Part shown: one piece after another, positions 8,439 through 16,606 of the stretch
How positions within the stretch are numbered: position 1 is the stretch's first letter
Layout of the letters: each line of letters begins with the position of its first letter
DNA from: Paenibacillus dendrobii
GTDB taxonomy: Bacteria > Bacillota > Bacilli > Paenibacillales > Paenibacillaceae
DNA: 64,000 bases
NCBI RefSeq assembly: GCF_009807035.1
Contig: NZ_WUBI01000002.1
Span: 868,001-932,000 of the forward strand
Direction: 5' to 3'
Translations under genes and position numbers: made by a program
Notes under the pieces: generated by a model
The model's database searches: none
What the model was told of the DNA's origin: nothing
What the model saw: the letters and a program-made list of their open reading frames with translations, nothing else

Positions 8439-9506
8439 TTAGACGGTTTTACGCTTCACATAATAAGTGAATAGATGCTGAAGGAGCACTTTGAGCACCG
8501 CGAAAAACGGTACCGCCAGAATCAAACCAACGATGCCCGCGAGCTCACCGCCAACCAGAAGCGCAAAGATGATCACCATCGGATGCAGATGAAGCTTTTT
8601 GCCGACCACCTGCGGAGAGATCACATTACTCTCAAGCAACTGGCAGACCCAGTTGACGACGATGACGAGCAGCACCATTTTCCAGGATATGGTCGATGCC
8701 ATAACCACCGCCGGTGCCGCTCCCAGAAACGGACCCAGATACGGAACGATATTAAACACCGCAACAATGCTCGCCATCAGCAGCGCATATTGCATACCGA
8801 TCAGCATATAGCCTATATAAGCCAGAACGCCAATAATTAAACAAACCAGAAACTGCCCCCGGACGTAATTCCCAAGAGCAAGATCGATTTCCTTGAGGAG
8901 ACTGACCGTCGCTTTTCTCCGGGACCGTGGCAGGTAAGAAACAATAGCCCTCTCAAAGACGTCAAAGTCCTTCAGAATATAGAAAATGAGAAAAGGAATG
9001 ATGAAAAGATTCAAAACGACGTTAATCGTCGTGCCGATGTTATCGATAAAATCGGAAATTCCTTTCGCGAGCCTGTCTTCCCACTGCAAAAACCACTGAT
9101 CTACGCCGGCCATCACCCCATCGGGCAGCAGTTTCTGATCCAGTCTCGTCATGAGGCTTTGGGCATGCATGGTCATCTCCGGCATATGCTCGTTGAGTTC
9201 CTCCATCTGCTCCAGCAGCATAGGAATCATATTGATGAGGATGACCGCGAGACAGGTCAGAAACACGGCGTAGATCAGCAGCACCGCGATTCCCCGCGGC
9301 ATCTTTCGATCAGCCAGCATGGAAACGACGGGATTCAGCACATACGAGATGATCATCGCCACGATAAACGGGGCCAGAATCGCTTTGAGAAAATGATATA
9401 TATTCATGAACATGGGGCGCAGCTGCCATATGAAATAGAGCGCAATAAGACCTAGAATAAACCATATTAAGAGACGGAACCATTTGTTCCCGGTCATCTT
9501 CTCCAA
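8439..9506 (-). CDS. AI-2E family transporter (PerM/YrrI-like)
   Basis: A 355-residue polytopic membrane protein of the AI-2E/PerM family, whose members are exporters or Na+/H+ antiporter-like proteins of varied function. Several hydrophobic segments are visible, starting with FRLLIWFILGLIALYFIW near the N terminus; the family region ANFVIIPFLIFYILKD-like (here LNLFIIPFLIFYILKDFDVF) and the C-terminal GGELAGIVGLILAVPFFAVLKV block are present. I chose the TTG start at 9506, which follows AAAGGAGG by 8 nt; a frame to 9599 lacks a ribosome site. It corresponds to yrrI upstream of alaS in B. subtilis. Confidence 0.88.
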   Translation of the reverse strand: MEKMTGNKWFRLLIWFILGLIALYFIWQLRPMFMNIYHFLKAILAPFIVAMIISYVLNPVVSMLADRKMPRGIAVLLIYAVFLTCLAVILINMIPMLLEQMEELNEHMPEMTMHAQSLMTRLDQKLLPDGVMAGVDQWFLQWEDRLAKGISDFIDNIGTTINVVLNLFIIPFLIFYILKDFDVFERAIVSYLPRSRRKATVSLLKEIDLALGNYVRGQFLVCLIIGVLAYIGYMLIGMQYALLMASIVAVFNIVPYLGPFLGAAPAVVMASTISWKMVLLVIVVNWVCQLLESNVISPQVVGKKLHLHPMVIIFALLVGGELAGIVGLILAVPFFAVLKVLLQHLFTYYVKRKTV

Positions 9507-9605
9507 AGCGTTCTTCCTCCTTTCGGACTTGCTGTACACGTTATTATATGTACGAAAGGAAAAAATTAACCTCAAGTCCAGGACGAAAACGGTCATCATG
9601 CCAAA

Positions 9606-9661
9606 AGAAACCCATCACTAACGTGCGCCGCAAGCGGGCGCTAGTGATGGGTTTCTTTTTT
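9606..9661 (-). terminator. Intrinsic terminator, possibly bidirectional
   Basis: A long stem AGAAACCCATCACTA.../...TAGTGATGGGTTTCT is flanked by T-runs on both strands (TTTCTTTT on minus, seven or more T on plus). It lies downstream of the zinc-ribbon gene and upstream of the AI-2E gene, so on the minus strand it ends the PRC-barrel/zinc-ribbon unit. Confidence 0.85.
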
Positions 9662-9691
9662 TAACCGAAAAGCATGTTCATAAGTTCACTT

Positions 9692-9898
9692 TCAGTTGGA
9701 TGCATGAATCTGCGGGAAATCCTGAGGGATTTCTTCAAAAAACAGATCATCCAGCGAACTGAGCGTTCCATCTTCCTCTACTTGGTATACGGACATTTTT
9801 TCTCCGTTCACCGTCAGTTCGATAAAGCATCCCCAGCAATAAAACTGGTGGGAACCGATTTTACCGATATCTTTGGAATTGCAGTTGGGACATCTCAT
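9692..9898 (-). CDS. Small zinc-ribbon protein, function unknown
   Basis: A 68-residue protein. Two CxxC pairs (CPNC at residues 3-6 and CWGC at about 21-24) predict a zinc ribbon; the C-terminal part is acidic (LSSLDDLFFEEIPQDFPQIHA) with no membrane segment. A stop and terminator follow directly. It starts 13 nt after the PRC-barrel gene and is probably cotranscribed with it. I do not recognise a named family; a role in nucleic-acid or protein binding is only suggested by the fold. Confidence 0.75.
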   Translation of the reverse strand: MRCPNCNSKDIGKIGSHQFYCWGCFIELTVNGEKMSVYQVEEDGTLSSLDDLFFEEIPQDFPQIHASN

Positions 9899-9911
9899 AT
9901 TCTTTTATCAC

Positions 9912-10433
9912 CTATCCGTTAACAGAATGAATGGTTTTCTCCAAGCGCTCTTCGCTCATGGGAGGGACCATAATCGCATTTTTTCCGATGGACATGTCCT
10001 GTGTAAGCGGCAGCCATTTGCGGCCTTCCATCAAATCCGAGACGAAGCCGTCGCTGATTTCCAGGCCTAATATTGTATTTCCCATTTCCTGGTCAAAATA
10101 AACATCCGTAACTTTCCCTAGCAAGACGCCATCCTCCGTCAATACATTCAAGTCCTTTAATTTATTTTTACCCAGAATATACGTGTATTGTATGTCGTCG
10201 GCCCCCGTCTTTCGAACAGCCTGTTGATTACGAATCATCACAGCATCTTCGCCGTAAGCCATAATATCCTCCCAGGATACCGACTTGGCCGAACTGTTGA
10301 AGAATCCTTTGCCTTCTAGCTCCAAGGCTTGAATTTTCCAGTCTACGCTGATCAAAACATCGCTGATTTTGCCGATCTCCTTGCCTTCCTCCACATCAAA
10401 TACGGCAAGTCCGATCAATTCTTGGAACTTCAT
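9912..10433 (-). CDS. PRC-barrel domain protein (YrrD-like)
   Basis: A 173-residue protein made of two PRC-barrel-like repeats, about residues 1-80 (QELIGLAVFDVEEGKEIGKISDVLI) and 90-165 (LKDLNVLTEDGVLLGKVTDVYF). PRC barrels occur in RNA-processing and photosynthetic proteins; the specific role of YrrD-type members is unknown. There are no membrane segments. It lies downstream of the cysteine desulfurase gene, like yrrD in the B. subtilis mnmA-yrrD-alaS region. Confidence 0.85.
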   Translation of the reverse strand: MKFQELIGLAVFDVEEGKEIGKISDVLISVDWKIQALELEGKGFFNSSAKSVSWEDIMAYGEDAVMIRNQQAVRKTGADDIQYTYILGKNKLKDLNVLTEDGVLLGKVTDVYFDQEMGNTILGLEISDGFVSDLMEGRKWLPLTQDMSIGKNAIMVPPMSEERLEKTIHSVNG

Positions 10434-10463
10434 GGCGAGGATCCCACCTATCCTATTCAGATT

Positions 10464-10511
10464 GAAACAAAGGAATCCCGCCTGCGCGGGACTGATGCCC
10501 CGGGGGCATCA
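10464..10511 (-). terminator. Double hairpin after cysteine desulfurase gene
   Basis: Two adjacent palindromes, GATGCCCCCGGGGCATC (10494-10510) and CCCGCGCAGGCGGG (10477-10490), are followed on the minus strand by ATTCCTTTGTTT. The T-run is imperfect, so termination is likely but not certain. Confidence 0.5.
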
Positions 10512-10573
10512 ACCTTCGATTTCCGGATGGTATGGAATACTTCCTTCCCTCCTTGTCCATACATAGAGAATCC

Positions 10574-11725
10574 TTAACTTCTATTACGTAAACGACGCAG
10601 AATAGTTGCAATTTTTTGGGCGGTGTATTCCATATCTTCAGTAGTATTACCCAAACCAAAGCTAAAACGAATCGCGGAGCGTAAAACATTTTGTGGAAGT
10701 TTCATAGCCTGAAGTACATGGGACACTTCAAGAGAACCCGAGGTGCACGCCGAGCCGCTGGCTGCCGCGATGCCTTCCATATCCAGGTTCATTAAGAGAG
10801 TCTCCGTGTCTGTGTCCGGGAAGCTGATATTCAGAATGTGAGGTAAAAATTCAGAGGGATTTCCGTTGATGATAAACGAGTTTTGTCCAAGTTCTTGTTC
10901 CAGCATGCGGATAAACGTATGCCTGAGCATCAGATCATGTTCTCTGCGTTCCTCCAAATGGGCAGTCGCAATCTCGGCGGCCTTGCCGAAACCGGCAATC
11001 CCCGCCATATTTTCAGTTCCAGCGCGGCGTTTTTTCTCCTGCAGTCCTCCATGCAGTCTGGGTACAAGATGCACTCCGCGGCGGACATATAGTGCACCGA
11101 CTCCCTGGGGACCATTGATTTTATGGGCGGAAAAGCTCATGAGATCAACCGGCAAATCACGGCAGGATATCGGAATTGCTCCCAAGGCCTGCACGGCATC
11201 GACGTGAAAAAGAATCCCGCGACTTCTCGCAAGCTCCCCGATTTCCGCGATTGGCTGGACGGTTCCGACTTCATTATTGGCATACATGATGCTGATTAGC
11301 ACGGTATCTTCCGTCAGGGCATTCTCCACATCCCCGATCCGTACCCTACCCGTGGAATCCACAGGTAAATAGGTGACGCGGTATCCCTGCTTCTCTAGCT
11401 CTTCGCAGGCATGCAGTACCGCATGATGCTCGATCGATGAAGTAATGATATGCTTGCCGGAGCCTTCCATTGCGGATAAAGCGCCAAACAAGGCAAGATT
11501 ATCGCTTTCCGTTCCGCCGCCGGTAAAGACCAGTTCGTCGGATTGACAGCCCAGAGAATTCGCGATAAGGTCTCGTGCTCTGCTCACCGTACGCTTGGCG
11601 GAACGTCCGAAAGCATGAACACTGGACGCATTGCCGTACTGCCCTGTCATCACGTTCATCATTTCTTGAGCTACTTCTGGATGTACGGGTGTGGATGCCG
11701 CATGATCCAAATAAATGGAATTCAT
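10574..11725 (-). CDS. iscS: Cysteine desulfurase (NifS/IscS family, YrvO-like)
   Basis: A 383-residue PLP enzyme that takes sulfur from cysteine. The PLP lysine is in FSAHKINGPQG (about residue 203), the PLP-binding His in the N-terminal SSIEHHAVL block, and the persulfide-forming Cys in ASGSACTSGSLEVSH near residue 325. Length is typical. It lies 15 nt downstream of the CymR-like gene and close to mnmA; in B. subtilis YrvO supplies sulfur to MnmA for 2-thiouridine in tRNA, and the same partnership is likely here. YrvO-type rather than NifZ- or SufS-type is inferred from context. Confidence 0.95.
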   Translation of the reverse strand: MNSIYLDHAASTPVHPEVAQEMMNVMTGQYGNASSVHAFGRSAKRTVSRARDLIANSLGCQSDELVFTGGGTESDNLALFGALSAMEGSGKHIITSSIEHHAVLHACEELEKQGYRVTYLPVDSTGRVRIGDVENALTEDTVLISIMYANNEVGTVQPIAEIGELARSRGILFHVDAVQALGAIPISCRDLPVDLMSFSAHKINGPQGVGALYVRRGVHLVPRLHGGLQEKKRRAGTENMAGIAGFGKAAEIATAHLEERREHDLMLRHTFIRMLEQELGQNSFIINGNPSEFLPHILNISFPDTDTETLLMNLDMEGIAAASGSACTSGSLEVSHVLQAMKLPQNVLRSAIRFSFGLGNTTEDMEYTAQKIATILRRLRNRS

Positions 11726-11740
11726 TATTGCATCTCCTTT

Positions 11741-12160
11741 TTAAATGTAAAACATGTAGTTGTCTTTTGCATCTTGTTCTTGATAGGAAATTAAATCAAG
11801 CAGCGTGGTCGAATCCAGTACAGTCGCAATGCCGTCACGGATGCGAAGCCACAAATTACGCTTGGCTGGATCGTCCTCTTCCGTAAAATCGACTGGAGAG
11901 ATCGGTCCCTCGAGAACGCGGATGACATCTCCAGCGGTAATTTCACCGGCTTCACGGGAAAGAATATAGCCGCCGTATGCACCGCGGATGCTTTTTACAA
12001 GTCCCGCATTCCGGAGCGGCGCGATCAACTGCTCCAAATAGTGTTCAGATAACTGGTTTTTCTCTGCGATGCTTTTGAGTGAGATGGGACCTTCGCCGTA
12101 TTTTGCCGCAAGTTCCATCATTATAGTCAGGCCATAACGCCCTTTTGTTGATATTTTCAA
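11741..12160 (-). CDS. cymR: Rrf2 family transcriptional regulator (CymR-like)
   Basis: A 139-residue winged-helix regulator. In B. subtilis CymR, with CysK, represses sulfur and cysteine uptake genes. The HTH is in residues about 5-55 (STKGRYGLTIMMELA, ISLKSIAEKNQLSEHYLEQLIAPLR, VKSIRGAYGGY). It has no cysteines at all, so it cannot ligate an Fe-S cluster as IscR does, which supports the CymR type. The TTG start at 12160 follows GAGGTG by 6 nt and gives the usual family length; a frame to 12253 has no ribosome site. It is transcribed with iscS. Confidence 0.88.
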   Translation of the reverse strand: MKISTKGRYGLTIMMELAAKYGEGPISLKSIAEKNQLSEHYLEQLIAPLRNAGLVKSIRGAYGGYILSREAGEITAGDVIRVLEGPISPVDFTEEDDPAKRNLWLRIRDGIATVLDSTTLLDLISYQEQDAKDNYMFYI

Positions 12161-12419
12161 AGGTGGCACCTCTTTCAATTGTTCATGTTTTTCTATATGT
12201 CCGGATCCATTTGCAGATCTGTACCTCAAGCTATATCTGCGTATTCCGATCATAACCCTTTGCTTATGTTAACATATCCGCCAGCTTTTTGGTAAATAAA
12301 CAATGACAAAACTGCAAAATGTTCATCTACCGCGGACAAAGCTTTTCTGGTGTGATCCGGTTCAGGTTGTGTTAAAATACGATCATGGGCACAATTTCAA
12401 ATAGAAATGGTGATTACTC

Positions 12420-13556
12420 TTGTCAAACAACAATCAAAATACGCGCGTAGTCGTCGGCATGTCCGGCGGCGTTGATTCCTCGGTTACCGCCCTCCTGCTC
12501 AAGGAGCAGGGTTATGATGTCATCGGCATTTTCATGAAAAATTGGGATGACACCGACGAATTCGGGGTTTGCACCGCCGAGCAGGATGCGGAGGATGTGC
12601 GCCGCGTTTGCGAACAGATAGATATTCCCTATTACACGGTCAACTTCGAAAAGGAATATTTCGATAAAGTATTTTCCTATTTCCTGGATGAATATAAGTC
12701 GGGTCGCACTCCGAATCCTGATGTCATGTGCAACCGTGAAATCAAGTTTGGCGAATTTCTGAATAAAGCGCTCGATCTAGGCGCTGAGTATGTAGCCACA
12801 GGTCATTACGCACGTGTCGTGGAAGAAGACGGAGTCTATAAACTCCTTCGCGGCGTTGATGGTAACAAAGATCAAACCTACTTCCTGAATGCGCTCAACC
12901 AGGAGCAGCTTTCGAAGGCCATGTTCCCGATCGGCCATCTCCCCAAACCTGAAGTACGCCGCATTGCGGAAGCTGCAGGCTTGTATACGGCCAAGAAAAA
13001 GGACAGCACCGGCGTCTGCTTCATCGGTGAACGCAATTTCAAGGAATTCCTCAGCCAGTATCTTCCTGCGAAGTCCGGGAATATGGTGGATATTGCTACC
13101 GGCGAGATCAAAGGCCGTCATGATGGCTTGATGTATTACACGCTCGGCCAGCGCCAAGGTCTGGGTATCGGTGGTTCCGGTAACGGCGAACCTTGGTTCG
13201 TGGCCGATAAAGATTTGGAACAGAACATTTTGTATGTCGTGCAGGGAGACAAGCATCCAAGCCTGTATTCGACAGGACTGATTGCCACAGGCGTGAACTG
13301 GATTGCAGGCGAAGGGAATGTGCCCAAAGAACCTTTCAACTGCACTGCCAAATTCCGCTACCGGCAGCCAGATCAACAGGTCACCTTGGAATGGCTCGAG
13401 AATGGAACCGTCCACGTCCAATTTGCAGAGCAGCAGAAGGCGGTCACGCCTGGACAGGCCGTCGTATTCTACTCGGATGATCTCTGCCTTGGCGGCGGTA
13501 CGATCGATAAAGTGGAGAAAATCCCTTACAAGCTGCCCGCCCTGCAAAAAAAATAA
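12420..13556 (+). CDS. mnmA: tRNA-specific 2-thiouridylase MnmA
   Basis: A 378-residue enzyme that puts sulfur on position 2 of wobble uridine in tRNA-Lys, -Glu and -Gln. The ATP-pyrophosphatase loop GMSGGVDSSV is at residues 13-22; the catalytic Cys are in NPDVMCNREIKFGEF (about 105) and STGVCFIGERNF (about 203). The start is TTG at 12420 after GGTGAT. Unlike in B. subtilis, where cymR, iscS and mnmA run together, this gene is divergent from cymR-iscS. A terminator follows at 13568. Confidence 0.96.
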   Translation: MSNNNQNTRVVVGMSGGVDSSVTALLLKEQGYDVIGIFMKNWDDTDEFGVCTAEQDAEDVRRVCEQIDIPYYTVNFEKEYFDKVFSYFLDEYKSGRTPNPDVMCNREIKFGEFLNKALDLGAEYVATGHYARVVEEDGVYKLLRGVDGNKDQTYFLNALNQEQLSKAMFPIGHLPKPEVRRIAEAAGLYTAKKKDSTGVCFIGERNFKEFLSQYLPAKSGNMVDIATGEIKGRHDGLMYYTLGQRQGLGIGGSGNGEPWFVADKDLEQNILYVVQGDKHPSLYSTGLIATGVNWIAGEGNVPKEPFNCTAKFRYRQPDQQVTLEWLENGTVHVQFAEQQKAVTPGQAVVFYSDDLCLGGGTIDKVEKIPYKLPALQKK

Positions 13557-13567
13557 AGCACAGACGC

Positions 13568-13606
13568 AAGCCATTGCCCAGCATATCTGCGGCAGTGGCT
13601 TTTTTC
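13568..13606 (+). terminator. Intrinsic terminator of mnmA
   Basis: Stem AAGCCATTGCC/GGCAGTGGCTT with one mismatch, followed by TTTTTT on the plus strand. Confidence 0.8.
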
Positions 13607-13678
13607 GTCTGTGCAAAAGATTCTCTACGACACAGGTGGAATCCTGCTCGTTAATTCGAATATTTCCCCGTAATACGA

Positions 13679-15004
13679 TTATTCTTCCCCGGAAAGGAAC
13701 TGTTTGCGTCGCCGCTCTTGGTTGATCTGAATCTTGGATTCGTTCCCCTGCTCGGTTGCCTGGTAGAATACCCGGCGCGAAATCTCTTTTGGCAGATAAT
13801 CCTGCTTGACGTAATGGCCCGGAAAATCATGCGGATATTTGTAGCCTTCATGCCCAAGCTTCACGGCGCCTTTATAGTGCGTGTCACGCAAATGCAAAGG
13901 AACCTCCGCCGACTTCATGTCTTCAATGGCCGACATCGCCCGTGAAATCGCCGTGTATACCGCATTGGATTTGGGACTTTCGACCGCAAACAATATCGCC
14001 TGCGCAATATTAAGCTTCGCCTCCGGCCAGCCATTGTTCCGGTAAGCATCAAGCGCGCTCACGGCCTGTACCATCGCTTGCGGGTTCGCAAGACCGATAT
14101 CCTCGCTGCTGGCAGCGATCAGCCGTCGGATAAATACCATCGGGTCCATCCCCAGCTTCTCGACCGCATAAAGGAACCAGAAGAGCGCTGCGTCGCTCGA
14201 TCCGCGGATGCTTTTGTGAAACGCGGACAACACGTCATACTGCGTCGACTCGTCCGCACGAACAATGGGACGGCGAATGGACTCCTCCGCCACTTCCAGC
14301 GTGATAAGAACCGTGCCGTCGTTTTCCGGCGGCGTCGTCATGGCCGCAAGTTCCAGCGCATTCAGCGCTCTGCGAATATCTCCATTCGCCATTGTCGCAA
14401 TATGCTCAAGGGCTTCTTCATCCACCTGTAGCTTCATGAATCCGAGTCCCTTGTCCGAATCGGCAAGCGCACGCTTCATGGCAATCAGGGAATGTTCCTT
14501 CGTCAGAGGCTGCAGCTGGAATAATGTCGAGCGGCTCATCAAGGCCCCATTGACATAATGGAACGGATTCTCCGTCGTTGCGCCGATAAAGATAATCGTC
14601 CCCTTCTCTACAGCCGGCAGCAGGGCATCCTGCCGCGAGCTGTTAAAGCGATGCACCTCGTCCAGAAAGAGGATCGTCTTGGTACCATACATGGCTTTAT
14701 TCGTCTGCGCACGGTCGATCACTTCGCGCACGTCTTTGACGGAAGCGTCTACCGCATTCAGGCGAACAAAATCCGCCTGCGTCTTTTGCGATATGATATG
14801 CGCCAGCGTCGTTTTCCCGCATCCTGGCGGACCATACAGAAGAATGGAAGATATCTGATCCGCTTCGATCGCCCGGCGAAGCAGCTTGCCGGGGCCAATG
14901 ATATGTTCCTGCCCGATATATTCATCCAGACTGGTCGGACGCATCCGGTCAGCCAGCAGCCTGCTGCTCGGCTCCGACTCCTGCTGGAAAGAAAATAAGT
15001 CCAT
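13679..15004 (-). CDS. rarA: Replication-associated recombination protein A (RarA/MgsA)
   Basis: A 441-residue AAA+ ATPase related to clamp loaders, acting at stalled replication forks. Walker A is GPPGCGKTTLAHI (about residues 59-71), Walker B LFLDEVHRF (about 112-120), and sensor region GATTENPFHYVN follows. The C-terminal tetramerisation domain (KGAVKLGHEGYKYPHDFPGHYVKQDYLP) is complete. It corresponds to yrvN; convergent with mnmA. This is the last backbone gene before the large accessory block at 15-42 kb. Confidence 0.95.
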   Translation of the reverse strand: MDLFSFQQESEPSSRLLADRMRPTSLDEYIGQEHIIGPGKLLRRAIEADQISSILLYGPPGCGKTTLAHIISQKTQADFVRLNAVDASVKDVREVIDRAQTNKAMYGTKTILFLDEVHRFNSSRQDALLPAVEKGTIIFIGATTENPFHYVNGALMSRSTLFQLQPLTKEHSLIAMKRALADSDKGLGFMKLQVDEEALEHIATMANGDIRRALNALELAAMTTPPENDGTVLITLEVAEESIRRPIVRADESTQYDVLSAFHKSIRGSSDAALFWFLYAVEKLGMDPMVFIRRLIAASSEDIGLANPQAMVQAVSALDAYRNNGWPEAKLNIAQAILFAVESPKSNAVYTAISRAMSAIEDMKSAEVPLHLRDTHYKGAVKLGHEGYKYPHDFPGHYVKQDYLPKEISRRVFYQATEQGNESKIQINQERRRKQFLSGEE

Positions 15005-15073
15005 GTGTATTCACGTCCTTGGCTAATTTCGTTATGATTTGTCCTCCTATCATAACACATCAGCCAGCTCAGA

Positions 15074-16501
15074 TCATGCGTTCGTATTGCTGCCGTACAC
15101 TTCAAACGCAGAAAGATTCGGCCACCACCGGGATTCGGCGATGTTCAGGCGCAGGTAGCGGCTGCTGACGGTGTCGAAGGCACATATTTTTTTGTATCCG
15201 ACCACGGTCCCGTTATAAACGACCTTCCATTCACCGCCAATCTTGCATTCGAGCGTGAAGCGCTCGATCCGCTGGCTGTAGCGGTACTCCTGCAGGATCA
15301 CGCGGTCGATGGTCTGTTCTTGGCCCAGATCGATCTCAATCGAGGCCTGCTCCGTCCCCGGATTCGGTGCCCAGAACGAGTCGCGGCTGCTGTCCACTGC
15401 CTGCTTCGCTGCATGCCCTTCGGCCGCTTCTGACGCGCTGGCTGCTGCGTTCTCCGCCAGATTGATACGGTAACGACGCTGAATGGCATCTCCCAGTTCC
15501 TGCAGCCTCCGTACGTCATTCTCATGAATAAGTCCGCGACGGTCCGGCGGCAGATTCAACAGGAATGTCGCATTACCGCCGACAGATCCTTCATACACAT
15601 GCAGAAGCTCCTCCAATGATTTCACCTTGTCGTCCTCTGATGCATGATAGAACCATCCCGGACGGATCGACGTGTTCACTTCCGCCGGATACCAGATCAG
15701 CTTCTGCGCTTCAAGGATGATCTCCCTGCTGCCCAGATCCTCGTCTTCGGAACTGTGTTTACGGGCAAATTCACGGTCATCCTCCTGCTGAGATTTTTCG
15801 TGGATTTTCTCATTGTCCTGAAGCGAAGCAGGAACGACGCTCCATTCCGATTCCCGGCAGTGTCCCGCTTCATTCCCGCACCAGCGGATATCCGGACCGC
15901 ATACGGAAATGCTGGCTCCCGGCTGAAGCTCGCGGATCAAGGCATAGTATGCATCCCAGTCATAGACCTGGCGTTTGCCGTTAGGTCCTTCCCCGCATGC
16001 ACCGTCAAACCAAACGCAGAAGATGTCTCCGTATCCGGTCAGCAGCTCGCGCAGCTGGTTTTTAAAATACTCGTTATAAACGTCGGAATCGCCGTATGTA
16101 GGCTCATGCCGGTCCCAGGGAGATAGATAAATGCCGAATTTGATACCGCCTCTGCGGCAGGCATCGGATACTTCCCGGACAATGTCTCCTTGCCCGTTCT
16201 TCCATGGACTATTCTTGACGGAATGCTCTGTATACTTGCTCGGCCATAAGCAAAAACCGTCATGATGCTTGCAGGTCAGGATCAGGCCCTTCATCCCGGC
16301 CGATTTAACCGCAGCAACCCACTGATCCGCGTCAAGCTCAGCAGGATTAAAGATCGCCGGATCTTCCTCGCCCGTCCCCCACTCTTCATCGGTATATGTA
16401 TTGACCGTAAAATGAATAAATGAATAAAACTCCATTTCCTGCACGGACAATTGTCTTTCCGTTGGCTTTACCTGTGCCGCATATTGAATCTTTTCATTCA
16501 T
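15074..16501 (-). CDS. Alpha-L-fucosidase (GH29) with C-terminal discoidin-like domain
   Basis: A 475-residue glycoside hydrolase predicted to release L-fucose. The N-terminal GH29 barrel contains GLILTCKHHDGFCLWPSKYTEHSVKNSPW (about residues 70-98) and FCVWFDGACGEGP near 165, with the Asp of WFDG at the usual nucleophile position. The last about 110 residues look like an F5/8 type C (discoidin) domain (IEIDLGQEQTIDRVILQEY). No signal peptide is visible, so it should act in the cytoplasm on imported oligosaccharide. The start at 16501 follows GGGAGG; a frame to 16531 is less likely. It lies downstream of a sugar importer. Confidence 0.9.
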   Translation of the reverse strand: MNEKIQYAAQVKPTERQLSVQEMEFYSFIHFTVNTYTDEEWGTGEEDPAIFNPAELDADQWVAAVKSAGMKGLILTCKHHDGFCLWPSKYTEHSVKNSPWKNGQGDIVREVSDACRRGGIKFGIYLSPWDRHEPTYGDSDVYNEYFKNQLRELLTGYGDIFCVWFDGACGEGPNGKRQVYDWDAYYALIRELQPGASISVCGPDIRWCGNEAGHCRESEWSVVPASLQDNEKIHEKSQQEDDREFARKHSSEDEDLGSREIILEAQKLIWYPAEVNTSIRPGWFYHASEDDKVKSLEELLHVYEGSVGGNATFLLNLPPDRRGLIHENDVRRLQELGDAIQRRYRINLAENAAASASEAAEGHAAKQAVDSSRDSFWAPNPGTEQASIEIDLGQEQTIDRVILQEYRYSQRIERFTLECKIGGEWKVVYNGTVVGYKKICAFDTVSSRYLRLNIAESRWWPNLSAFEVYGSNTNA

Positions 16502-16559
16502 CGCTGAATCCTCCCATTGTGTGTTTGACACGTTTGTATCTTATTTACATTCTCCCAGA

Positions 16560-16596
16560 AAAACAGGATACCTGCTGCATACCGCAGGTATCCTTC
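16560..16596 (-). terminator. Intrinsic terminator between binding-protein and fucosidase genes
   Basis: An 11-bp stem AGGATACCTGC/GCAGGTATCCT followed on the minus strand by GTTTTTC. It probably makes the importer mRNA more abundant than the fucosidase part rather than fully separating them. Confidence 0.75.
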
Positions 16597-16606
16597 ATTT
16601 CATCCA

